Shown: positions 1 to 6,245 of the stretch, in pieces | Position numbering within the stretch: the stretch's first letter is position 1 | Layout of the letters: the number at the start of each line of letters is the position of its first letter | Assembly: GCA_029939785.1 (NCBI GenBank) | Contig: JAOZSG010000209.1 | Location: 1-6,245 of the forward strand | Reading direction: 5' to 3' | Origin: Fidelibacterota bacterium | GTDB taxonomy: Bacteria > Fidelibacterota > UBA2242 > JAFGTP01 | Length of the DNA: 6,245 bases | Notes under the pieces: generated by a model | Databases searched by the model: none | What the model was told of the DNA's origin: nothing | What the model saw: only the letters and a program-made list of their open reading frames with translations | Made by a program: the position numbers and the translations under genes

Positions 1-16
1 ATTGATAAATATTTTT

Positions 17-2617
17 TTACCATTGCGAACTTATCTCCAATCCATAATAAATTTCAGGGTTTAGTTCTCTGTTGATAGCGACAAATGAATTGGTCCACAA
101 TGCACGATCATCAAACAGATTATTTATATATAATGAAAATTCCGTTTTCCTGGATAATGATTTTGTAATTCTAAGGTTAAACATCCATCTGCCACCGTAA
201 TCATATAATTCGTTATCATACCAATTAGACATACCCTGATGAAATGTATAGTCTGTTCCATTAATTTCTCTCTGATATTCTACTGAATGATACTCAGTTT
301 TGTTATGTTCAAATGGAATGTGTTGTATCTCCAGTGTCACCCATGCACCAAGTCTTTGACTTATATAATTCAATTGATAATCAATAATAACTTTTTCACG
401 CCATTTTGAATAGGGTTTATACCAATTGGTTTCGCCCAAATCCAAATCGGCTCTGTCTGTATAGGTTGTGCCTTTACGGCCTGATGCCGAATATCTGTAA
501 GTAATATTCATTTTAAATTGTAAATTTCTTATTCTTTTTGTACGAATCATATATTCTATACCATAAGAATGTCTCCAACCTAAATTTTCATAAATACTGT
601 ATCTCGCAGCATTAATTGTATCAGGTTTTTCAGTATAACCAAAAGGATATGTGCGTGATGAAGGACTGTTGTCAGAATTTGTATAATAACCCGTCAAAGA
701 AAAACCAATGATTTTGTTTGGACTCCAATCGATTGAAGCTTCATATTTTGTTGTGGCATATCCCTGTAAATCCTGATTTTGTTGTAATTGCATCTCTTCG
801 ACAACTGAATCATTTAATGTATATTTAAAATATGCCGGTGCTTTATAAAGATATGCAAGAGAAACTGCCTTTGCACTTGTTCCTGCTCCAATTCTGAATC
901 GTAAACCATCACTGATAAAATATTGTAAATTGAAACGAGGGCAGAAAAATTCACCATTTTGTGTATCTAAAAAACCTTTGGAAAAGTCTATCCCTTTGGG
1001 ATTAAATGCTGTATATCTCAAGCCAATCATTAGATTATATTTTCGGGAAAATAGTTTTCCCCGGATTTTATCCTGTATAAAAAAGCTATACTGATTCATT
1101 GGATCATACTCGTCATAAGCATAGGACCTTTGAGTTGAGTAAACACCATAATAATTCCAGAAGTGATCCAAAACTAACCCATTACCAATATTGCTTTCGA
1201 ATTTATTATTAATGCCAAATAAAAAATCATGGTCATGATTCCCAAAACTGAATATTTGATTGTATTTCAGATTGCTGTTTACACTGACTCCATATCCTTT
1301 TATTTGTTTTTTACCGATATATCCAACCAGGGTTGTGTCTGACAATTCGATTCCTTCATAATTCACAACAGTATTACTATCTATTGTTACCTGTTCTACA
1401 AGATATCTTTCCTTGAAATCTTTTTTTCTGTTAAGATTTATATTAAAAAAACCTTTAAAATGTTGATTTTCTGATTTTTCATAGTCAAAAGAAAAAGAGC
1501 CCGATGTCTTATAGCCCTCATTATAATCTCTTATTTTATAAATTCCGACCGGAGCATCACTATCTAATATTTTTGTGAAAGTAAAATTTGATCTTGTTTT
1601 CAATTTTTCATTGAAAAAAGGTTTACTATAACCCAATTTTCCATATAGTCGATGATATTCATCTCCATCTTCACGGAGATCTCTTTCGCTGAATCCATAG
1701 TTAAAATGATAATCTATAGAACTATTAGACAGTTTATATCCTCCACTATAACTTGTGGTTTTTGTGTCAGGATTCAATTTCGCTTTCATCTTATTTTGCA
1801 CATATCCTGATTTAGTTTTTACTTTGATTATACCATTACTAAAATTTCCATATTCTGCTGATGGAATACCGCTGATAACTTCTACAGATTCGATATTGTC
1901 CGCCGGAATTGTACGAAGATCTAATCCCGACCGTCCTGATGGATCTGCATCTGCCGCAGAAGACATTTCATTATTATCCACAATAATTGTGGTGCCAAAT
2001 GATTCCAGAGCTCCATCAATACCGTCAAGAGAAACAGACCTGATACCAACTTTACTTTGTTTGGAAAGCCCCGGGTTTTGTGTCTTTTCAATACCTGGAA
2101 TCAGATTCAAAACATCTCCAAGACTTGCAGCCTGCATGTGTTCTATTTCGCCGGAGCTGATTTTTCTGGTAGTAACAGCTTCTTCCGGAATAAGTTCTTC
2201 ACCATGAGATTTGACTTCAATACTACCTATCATGAAGCAATAATCAGAACCATCATTGCTTTTTTCTCTACGATTTTTTCTTTTACCTTGTCCTCGACGC
2301 CAATTTGATTTTTGCAAAAGATAGATATTACAATCATAATTTCTTAATGGTTCAACTTTAAAATCAAAAAGAATATTTTTATAAAATCCCGGTTTTGAGA
2401 CCTCAATCTGGTAAACTCCTGATGTAACATTACTAATGAAATAATTACCATTATTTTCAGTAATAACTGTCTGAACAATTTTGTTTTCAGGAATTTTAAT
2501 CAGTTTGATGATAGCATCATTCAAAGGTGTCTTGTCTAAGCTGTTTTTTACTGTTCCGGAAATATCAGAGGCTAATAATAAAACCGGAAAAACCAATAAC
2601 ATTAATATTTTTTTCAT
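17..2617 (-). CDS. TonB-dependent outer-membrane receptor with N-terminal carboxypeptidase-regulatory-like domain
   Basis: This is an outer-membrane active transporter that would take up a ligand using energy from the TonB-ExbB-ExbD complex. Residues 1-16 are a signal peptide (MKK, then a hydrophobic stretch ending LLLAS). Residues about 18-98 form a carboxypeptidase-regulatory-like beta-sandwich (ISGTV, NGNYFISNV, GVYQIEV, KPGF). A strongly basic linker follows at 107-119. IEVKS at 133-137 resembles a TonB box. The plug spans about 145-271, with LGDVLNLIPGIE, IIVDNNEM and the plug-end signature NIESVEVISGIPSAEYGNFS. The beta-barrel runs from about 275 to the end, with the late motif INNLFDD (831-837) and a terminal Trp866. 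The length of 866 residues is normal for the class and nothing is broken. The start is fixed by the signal peptide. It has no Shine-Dalgarno sequence and is transcribed divergently from the ABC operon at 3429. No SusD-like partner lies beside it in the window. The fold is certain from motifs; the ligand is unknown. Confidence 0.95.
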   Translation of the reverse strand: MKKILMLLVFPVLLLASDISGTVKNSLDKTPLNDAIIKLIKIPENKIVQTVITENNGNYFISNVTSGVYQIEVSKPGFYKNILFDFKVEPLRNYDCNIYLLQKSNWRRGQGKRKNRREKSNDGSDYCFMIGSIEVKSHGEELIPEEAVTTRKISSGEIEHMQAASLGDVLNLIPGIEKTQNPGLSKQSKVGIRSVSLDGIDGALESFGTTIIVDNNEMSSAADADPSGRSGLDLRTIPADNIESVEVISGIPSAEYGNFSNGIIKVKTKSGYVQNKMKAKLNPDTKTTSYSGGYKLSNSSIDYHFNYGFSERDLREDGDEYHRLYGKLGYSKPFFNEKLKTRSNFTFTKILDSDAPVGIYKIRDYNEGYKTSGSFSFDYEKSENQHFKGFFNINLNRKKDFKERYLVEQVTIDSNTVVNYEGIELSDTTLVGYIGKKQIKGYGVSVNSNLKYNQIFSFGNHDHDFLFGINNKFESNIGNGLVLDHFWNYYGVYSTQRSYAYDEYDPMNQYSFFIQDKIRGKLFSRKYNLMIGLRYTAFNPKGIDFSKGFLDTQNGEFFCPRFNLQYFISDGLRFRIGAGTSAKAVSLAYLYKAPAYFKYTLNDSVVEEMQLQQNQDLQGYATTKYEASIDWSPNKIIGFSLTGYYTNSDNSPSSRTYPFGYTEKPDTINAARYSIYENLGWRHSYGIEYMIRTKRIRNLQFKMNITYRYSASGRKGTTYTDRADLDLGETNWYKPYSKWREKVIIDYQLNYISQRLGAWVTLEIQHIPFEHNKTEYHSVEYQREINGTDYTFHQGMSNWYDNELYDYGGRWMFNLRITKSLSRKTEFSLYINNLFDDRALWTNSFVAINRELNPEIYYGLEISSQW

Positions 2618-2688
2618 ATTACAATCACATTAAAAAGTTAATATAACTAATTGTTGAAGTATCTAATTTATTATTTTCATATTCAAAA

Positions 2689-2696
2689 CAAAAGTA
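2689..2696 (-). promoter_or_regulatory. Candidate -7 promoter element of the receptor gene
   Basis: Read on the minus strand, TACTTTTG fits the Bacteroidota -7 consensus TAnnTTTG exactly. It would start transcription near 2682 and give a leader of roughly 65 nt before the ATG at 2617. I see no good TTTG or TTG -33 element about 20 bp upstream. The same octamer recurs on the minus strand at 3027-3034, so a second, more distal start is possible. Chance matches to this short consensus are expected about once in a region of this size and composition. Confidence 0.3.
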
Positions 2697-2702
2697 TTAT
2701 AA

Positions 2703-2724
2703 GGGAAATGTTAAATTTTTTCCC
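2703..2724. repeat. Inverted repeat GGGAAA-N10-TTTCCC upstream of the receptor promoter
   Basis: Perfect 6-bp arms at 2703-2708 and 2719-2724 are separated by 10 bp. If the -7 element at 2689-2696 is real, the repeat covers roughly -21 to -42 of the receptor promoter, where a repressor or activator dimer would act. G+C-containing arms stand out in this A+T-rich stretch. Operator function is inferred from position only. Confidence 0.3.
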
Positions 2725-2912
2725 ATTAAAAAATATTTCAGGGTTGATTATTTATAAACGATCAACTTTTATTCTATTTAAATTCTTTCAATGATTTTTT
2801 ACCAAGACTCCCCAGTATAAATATAATATAATTGTCAAATCGTGTGCCAAATAAGAGAATGAATCAATAACGTGGGAACGATATATATTGTTATTAAGTT
2901 ACACTCAAAATT

Positions 2913-2951
2913 TTCGACAATATTGTCGAAGAAAACAACAATAATGTCGGA
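2913..2951. promoter_or_regulatory. 18-bp perfect palindrome with an in-phase third half-site; candidate operator
   Basis: TTCGACAATATTGTCGAA at 2913-2930 is a perfect palindrome with no spacer. The right-hand 14 bases (2917-2930) recur at 2938-2951 with 12 of 14 identical, exactly 21 bp further on, which is two helical turns. A weaker related half-site, ATTGTCAAA, lies at 2831-2839. This layout suits cooperative binding of a dimeric regulator on one face of the DNA. It lies near the middle of the divergent region, so it could serve both sides. I do not recognise the motif as a known regulator's box. Confidence 0.45.
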
Positions 2952-3035
2952 AATATATAGTTTATTACTATCCTATAAATCTAAAACAATAAAAATCTAA
3001 ATTATTCTGCTATTAATCATACTGCCCAAAAGTAA

Positions 3036-3176
3036 TTTAAATCCCTATATTTATATGCAAGTAACTCAGAAGTAATTTGGAAGTTAGAATCACCTTTCAA
3101 TCCATCAGAAGCCGGATTTATAAGCAGGTTCAAGATGACAGAGTTTACGAAATATGAAAAGAATTTTACTTTTTAA
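3036..3176 (+). other. Possible gene remnant: 46-codon open frame without a credible start
   Basis: An open frame from just after a stop at 3033-3035 to TAA at 3174-3176 reads ...EVIWKLESPFNPSEAGFISR... with a protein-like composition. Its core is near 41% G+C, well above the flanking DNA. The only ATG is at 3135 and would give 13 residues with no ribosome binding site. It may be a decayed end of a gene, part of a structured RNA, or chance. I do not recognise the peptide. Confidence 0.15.
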
Positions 3177-3211
3177 CCGTAAGGTTTTTACAGAACTCAG
3201 TTAGTAATTTG
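3063..3211. repeat. Imperfect direct repeat bracketing a higher-G+C patch
   Basis: AACTCAGAAGTAATTTG at 3063-3079 recurs as AACTCAGTTAGTAATTTG at 3194-3211, differing by one substitution and one inserted base. A shorter copy, AGTAATTT, is present at 3031-3038. The two long copies flank the segment with the protein-like frame. The arrangement could mark an old insertion or a local duplication. No transposase or terminal inverted repeats are visible. Confidence 0.35.
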
Positions 3212-3290
3212 TTAAAAATCAAATGATTAAGATTACACTCCTTTGCAATCTTTACTAGTCAACAGACTGATTTACAAAATAATTAGTGGT

Positions 3291-3298
3291 TAATTTTG
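3291..3298 (+). promoter_or_regulatory. Candidate -7 promoter element of the ABC operon
   Basis: TAATTTTG matches TAnnTTTG exactly and would place the transcript start near 3305, giving a leader of about 120 nt. There is no clear -33 element; TTTAC at 3271-3275 is the nearest candidate and is too close. A chance match is quite possible. Confidence 0.2.
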
Positions 3299-3417
3299 GT
3301 TTTTTTAGAGTCTAACAAATGTAATATATTTCATAAATATCTATATGGCACTGCTTTTGTTTACTGTTTCTGACAAATCAATATTAAGGTAATGAACCAA
3401 TAATTATTAGCATAAAC

Positions 3418-3424
3418 AGAGAGG
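3418..3424 (+). promoter_or_regulatory. Ribosome binding site of the ABC ATPase gene
   Basis: AGAGAGG ends 4 nt before the ATG at 3429. It supports this start, which also places the first beta-strand of the ATPase domain correctly. A Shine-Dalgarno sequence is notable because the divergent receptor gene lacks one. Confidence 0.65.
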
Positions 3425-3428
3425 TCTA

Positions 3429-4313
3429 ATGGAAAATATTATTGAATGTATCAATCTAACCCATAAATATGGAAATCGACTTGTTTTTAAAGACATGAAT
3501 TTCAATATTGAAAAAGGCAAAATTTTTGGGATTCTTGGCAAAAATGGAATGGGTAAAACAACAACCATAAATATTATGATGGGGTTTCTCAGACCAACAA
3601 GTGGAAAGATTATGATTCTTGGAGAAGAATCTCATAAACTATCACCGAGAACCAGGGCAAAAATCGGTTTGCTTCACGAAGGTCATTTGGCCTATGATTT
3701 TATGACAGTGGAACAGGTTGAAAAGTTTTATTCCAAATTTTTTCCTGCATGGAATAAAAGATTTTATTATGAATTAATGGATATAATGAAAATGAACTAT
3801 GATCACAAAGTTGGGAAAATGTCTTGTGGTCAGCGATCTCAGGTTGCTCTTGGGTTGATTATGGCACAAGATCCGGAACTAATGATTCTCGATGATTATT
3901 CAATGGGATTGGATGCAGGATATCGAATGTTATTTATTGATTATTTAATGGCCTATGTTCGGGATCATAAAAAAACAGTCTTTATGACATCACATATTAT
4001 CCAGGATATGGAAAAGGTTATTGATGATGTTATTGTTATGGGATATCAAAAAATTCTCCTTCAAAAGCCTATTAAAGAGTTTCTTCAAAACTTTCACAAA
4101 TTCATTTTTACTTCTGCAGATGACATAAAATTGAAACAAGATGAAGTTGTGGCAAATACAGAGTCTTTGAAAAATACTTATACTCTGTATTCATTTAAAG
4201 AATTGAATGATATTAAAAAATATTTAGATCAAAAAAACATTACTTATTCGAATTTAATAGAATCAACAATGGTTCTCGAAGAAGCGTTTATTGGTTTAAC
4301 CGGAAAATATTAA
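3429..4313 (+). CDS. ABC transporter ATP-binding protein (ABC-2 type)
   Basis: This 294-residue cytoplasmic ATPase would drive the permease encoded next. Visible motifs are Walker A GKNGMGKTT at 37-45, the Q-loop region IGLLHE at 79-84 with Glu in place of Gln, the signature MSCGQ at 131-135, Walker B LMILDD at 151-156, the D-loop GLDA at 160-163 and the switch His189 in TSHI. The catalytic Glu after Walker B is Asp156. Residues about 215-294 form a C-terminal extension ending LEEAFIGLTGKY, typical of ABC-2 ATPases whose last helix reads LEE.F..LTG. The size is normal for the class. It is the first gene of a three-gene operon, with the permease starting 8 nt after its stop. Family knowledge allows export, extraction or regulatory roles; the substrate is not apparent. 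There is one ATPase and one permease, so a homodimer of each is likely. Confidence 0.93.
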   Translation: MENIIECINLTHKYGNRLVFKDMNFNIEKGKIFGILGKNGMGKTTTINIMMGFLRPTSGKIMILGEESHKLSPRTRAKIGLLHEGHLAYDFMTVEQVEKFYSKFFPAWNKRFYYELMDIMKMNYDHKVGKMSCGQRSQVALGLIMAQDPELMILDDYSMGLDAGYRMLFIDYLMAYVRDHKKTVFMTSHIIQDMEKVIDDVIVMGYQKILLQKPIKEFLQNFHKFIFTSADDIKLKQDEVVANTESLKNTYTLYSFKELNDIKKYLDQKNITYSNLIESTMVLEEAFIGLTGKY

Positions 4314-4316
4314 GGA
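4312..4316 (+). promoter_or_regulatory. Ribosome binding site of the permease gene
   Basis: AAGGA overlaps the TAA stop of the ATPase gene and lies 5 nt before the ATG at 4322. This shows translational linkage and fixes the permease start. Confidence 0.7.
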
Positions 4317-4321
4317 AAACT

Positions 4322-4990
4322 ATGTTTAAAGCAATACTTTATAAAGAATGGATTAAAATACGATTATTTTTAATAATTGTAGTATCTGTTAGTATCTCTT
4401 CATTACTATATATTGGATTTGATGTCAGACATGCAATCGAAATGACAGGTCCTACAAAAAACCTTTTGGGTTTGATAACTTATCATACACGATATTTTTC
4501 AATGATTAAATATATTCCATTGGTAAGCGGAATTGCACTTGCTATAATCCAATTTGTACCTGAAATGACAAAAAATCGATTCAGACTTTCTTTTCATTTA
4601 CCAATAGATGAAAGAAAACTTTTAATGAGTATGGTAACTATTGGAATTATTAATATTCTACTGGTATCTATTATTTTAATGGTAGGATTATTAATAATTG
4701 GAACAACATTTTATCCTGTAGAAATCACACAAGCATCATTAATGACATCTCTGCCTTGGTTATTGGCAGGATTTCTATCTTATTTTGCGGTTTCTATGAT
4801 TATTGTAGAGCCTATATGGAAATTCAGAGTGATATATATGGTTATTACTTATGCTTCGTGGGAATTATTTTTTCAGGAATATGCTTTCAACCAATACGTC
4901 TATTCAATTTGGAAATACATATTGTTTATGACATTATTTTCAATCATTATCTTATTCCCGGGATATCGTTTGCGGAAAGGAAGTAAATAA
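4322..4990 (+). CDS. ABC-2-like inner-membrane permease, six predicted helices
   Basis: This 222-residue integral membrane protein is the probable membrane partner of the preceding ATPase. Hydrophobic segments lie at about 15-33, 63-79, 103-128, 144-162, 168-184 and 196-213. The basic N-terminus (KEWIKIR), the loop at 80-100 and the basic tail (RLRKGSK) place both ends in the cytoplasm by the positive-inside rule. The loop at 80-100, with EMTKNRFR followed by LPIDERKLL, resembles the cytoplasmic segment before the third helix in ABC-2 permeases (often E..K....LP.SR), a likely contact with the ATPase. It is short compared with many ABC-2 permeases but has six helices, as the core domain should. 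The assignment rests on topology and operon position more than on sequence motifs. Its stop overlaps the next start by 1 nt. Confidence 0.8.
   Translation: MFKAILYKEWIKIRLFLIIVVSVSISSLLYIGFDVRHAIEMTGPTKNLLGLITYHTRYFSMIKYIPLVSGIALAIIQFVPEMTKNRFRLSFHLPIDERKLLMSMVTIGIINILLVSIILMVGLLIIGTTFYPVEITQASLMTSLPWLLAGFLSYFAVSMIIVEPIWKFRVIYMVITYASWELFFQEYAFNQYVYSIWKYILFMTLFSIIILFPGYRLRKGSK
4976..4983 (+). promoter_or_regulatory. Ribosome binding site of the DUF4857-like gene, inside the permease gene
   Basis: AAAGGAAG sits in the last codons of the permease and 6 nt before the ATG at 4990. With the TAATG stop-start overlap, it indicates coupled translation of the two membrane proteins. Confidence 0.7.
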
Positions 4991-6234
4991 TGCTTTATAA
5001 AATTTCAAGATATGCAATAATTTTAATTATAATAATCATAGCTGGATTACAGTTGCCTGATTTTTATTGGAAATTAGTTTCAAAAAAACAGAGAAGGCCG
5101 ATCATAAATTATAGTCATGTAATTGATGATTTTGTAGTTTACAGATTGAATGATAGTAAGACAATCCACTATGTTGACCTTAATGGAAAAGAATATACCA
5201 GGAAGGAATATTCTCAGCTTTTTCCTTTAAGATATTGTAATGATTTGGCTAAATGGGGAAAATTACCAAAAACATTCAAGGGGTATGAACTTGATATTCA
5301 TACAATTCAAAAGAGCAAAATTCATTTTAAAACTAAAGCAAGTGATTTTAATTTACCTCAGATAAAATTATATACTCTATTTGAATCTAAATCAGACTAT
5401 ACAAATCTTGAAACTCCGGATGAAGTATTCAGGATTAATAATCGTATTGAATTTATTAATACTTTAACGAATAGTGTTAATGAAGAAAAAAGCCAATTGT
5501 TTACAAGTAAGTTAAAAGAAGTTGGGTTTAAATTCCCATCGCAACAAATTGCAGGAAATCCATCACCCAGAAAACCTTTTGATGAAGGATATTTTATAAT
5601 TGATGCAGATGGATATGTGTTTCATTTAAAACAAATGAAAGGCAAACCATTTTGTGTAAAAACAAATATTCCTCATAATCTCAATATAAAAAAAATGTTT
5701 GTCATGGAGAATAATCTTAAAGAATTCTATGGCTGGATGATGACAGAATCAAATGATATTTATTTAATTACTTATAATGATTATAAACTAATTAAACTTC
5801 CTGTAAAAAATTACGATTCCAATAATATGTTTTTTGCCTTTTTTGGAGATTTGCTAGGAAGAACAATAAAAATTTCAAACAGTGAAATTACAACTTGTAT
5901 TGCACTTGATAAAGATTATAATTTGATTGATTCATACAGTATAGATCTGGTAACTCAAAATAAAAAATTGGCAGGAAAAATTGAGTCCATTATTTTTCCG
6001 TTTTCCATTGATACATTATCATATCATAATAGTAGATTTATTCATTTTGATATTATTTGGGGAAACGCCTATGGTTTGATAGGAATTTTTCTATCATTAA
6101 TAGTAACATTTTTTGTAAAGAAACACCAAAATCTGCCAATAAAAGAAAACTGGTTTGATTTTATTATTGTAGCCTTTTCTGGTATTTATGGTTGCTTAGC
6201 TGTTCTCATAATTAAACCCGAACATTGGGATTAA
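4990..6234 (+). CDS. Membrane-anchored periplasmic protein, DUF4857-like, partner of the ABC transporter
   Basis: This 414-residue protein has one N-terminal helix (about 7-23), a large soluble region (about 24-356) and two C-terminal helices (about 359-376 and 387-407). The positive-inside rule (KKHQNLPIKENW between the last two helices) puts the soluble region in the periplasm. From memory it matches DUF4857, a family of Bacteroidota proteins encoded beside ABC transporter genes. The segments that prompt this are YTRKEYSQLFPL (69-80), TNSVNEEKS (160-168), IAGNPSPRK (187-195), then DEGYFIIDADGYVFHLK (198-214). Short strand pairs around D-x-D or N-D turns recur at about 46-70, 199-214, 253-270 and 298-316, as in a beta-propeller. 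It would bind or pass the substrate, or gate the permease, on the periplasmic side; this is inferred. The only cysteines are C83, C222, C303 and C402, with no CxxC pair. Translation is coupled to the permease. No biochemical function is known to me for the family. Confidence 0.8.
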   Translation: MLYKISRYAIILIIIIIAGLQLPDFYWKLVSKKQRRPIINYSHVIDDFVVYRLNDSKTIHYVDLNGKEYTRKEYSQLFPLRYCNDLAKWGKLPKTFKGYELDIHTIQKSKIHFKTKASDFNLPQIKLYTLFESKSDYTNLETPDEVFRINNRIEFINTLTNSVNEEKSQLFTSKLKEVGFKFPSQQIAGNPSPRKPFDEGYFIIDADGYVFHLKQMKGKPFCVKTNIPHNLNIKKMFVMENNLKEFYGWMMTESNDIYLITYNDYKLIKLPVKNYDSNNMFFAFFGDLLGRTIKISNSEITTCIALDKDYNLIDSYSIDLVTQNKKLAGKIESIIFPFSIDTLSYHNSRFIHFDIIWGNAYGLIGIFLSLIVTFFVKKHQNLPIKENWFDFIIVAFSGIYGCLAVLIIKPEHWD

Positions 6235-6245
6235 GTAAAATACCC

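Larger units (their letters stand above)
2618..3428. other. Divergent intergenic region, no convincing gene
   Basis: These 811 bp separate the receptor gene from the ABC operon and are much longer than two promoters need. I read both strands for short frames and found none with a convincing start, ribosome binding site and length. The region contains candidate -7 elements for both sides, an inverted repeat at 2703-2724, a palindrome with an extra half-site at 2913-2951, and a patch near 41% G+C (about 3087-3150) in otherwise very A+T-rich DNA. I see no tRNA, rRNA or transposase and no clear rho-independent terminator. Confidence 0.8.

Noticed and set aside
1228..1239. HDHD in the receptor barrel (about residues 461-464) as a metal-binding site
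   Set aside because: It follows FGN and precedes a barrel strand, a common hairpin-turn setting in these receptors; no other His or Cys cluster supports metal binding.
1755..2308. Plus-strand open frames of 150 and 83 codons opposite the receptor gene
   Set aside because: They lie antisense to the plug and N-terminal coding region, have no ribosome binding site and no recognisable domain. They are shadows of the receptor frame.
2743..2766. GTTGAT ... ATCAAC, similar to an FNR/CRP-type box
   Set aside because: FNR-type sites need four bases between TTGAT and ATCAA; here there are twelve. As an RNA hairpin it is weak and is not followed by a clean T-run.
3175..3189. AACC-GTAA-GGTT followed by TTTTT, terminator-like
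   Set aside because: The stem is only 4 bp with two A-T pairs, too weak for a rho-independent terminator, and no gene ends upstream that would need it.
3257..3268. AGTC-AACA-GACT hairpin
   Set aside because: Four base pairs with no T-run or conserved context; expected by chance.
3345..3392. 15-codon frame (MALLLFTVSDKSILR) upstream of the ABC ATPase, possible leader peptide
   Set aside because: It has no ribosome binding site, no run of regulatory codons and no attenuator hairpin after it.
3399..3408. AATAATTATT palindrome before the ATPase start, considered as part of a Fur-type box
   Set aside because: Only A and T over 10 bp in A+T-rich DNA; it does not extend to the 19-bp Fur pattern.
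4756..4986. 76-codon open frame in another frame inside the permease gene
   Set aside because: It overlaps the permease, whose membrane topology explains the sequence fully, and has no start signal of its own.

Overview
The window is low-G+C DNA with a Gram-negative envelope transport theme. An outer-membrane TonB-dependent receptor with an N-terminal carboxypeptidase-regulatory-like domain points to the Bacteroidota/FCB side of the tree. A candidate -7 element of the Bacteroidota type (TAnnTTTG) lies upstream of it. The plus-strand genes, however, have clear Shine-Dalgarno sequences, which most Bacteroidota lack. A Bacteroidota or neighbouring FCB lineage fits best, but the sequence does not settle which.

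Layout: (1) positions 17-2617, minus strand: an 866-residue TonB-dependent receptor, complete from signal peptide to C-terminal aromatic residue. (2) 2618-3428: an 811-bp divergent intergenic region. It holds candidate promoters, an inverted repeat just upstream of the receptor promoter, a perfect 18-bp palindrome with a related copy 21 bp further on, and a patch of higher G+C bracketed by an imperfect direct repeat. (3) 3429-6234, plus strand: three tightly packed genes, an ABC ATPase, a six-helix ABC-2-like permease and a membrane-anchored periplasmic protein that I match from memory to the DUF4857 family. The spacing (8 nt, then a 1-nt overlap) shows a single operon.

Inferred working model: the receptor brings a ligand across the outer membrane using TonB energy. 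The ATPase and permease form a small inner-membrane ABC complex, and the DUF4857-like protein is its periplasmic partner. The arrangement recalls NosD-NosF-NosY, where a periplasmic protein works with an ABC-2 type ATPase/permease pair, sometimes near a TonB-dependent receptor. The substrate cannot be read from the sequence. No SusD-like protein, periplasmic binding protein or local regulator gene is present in the window.
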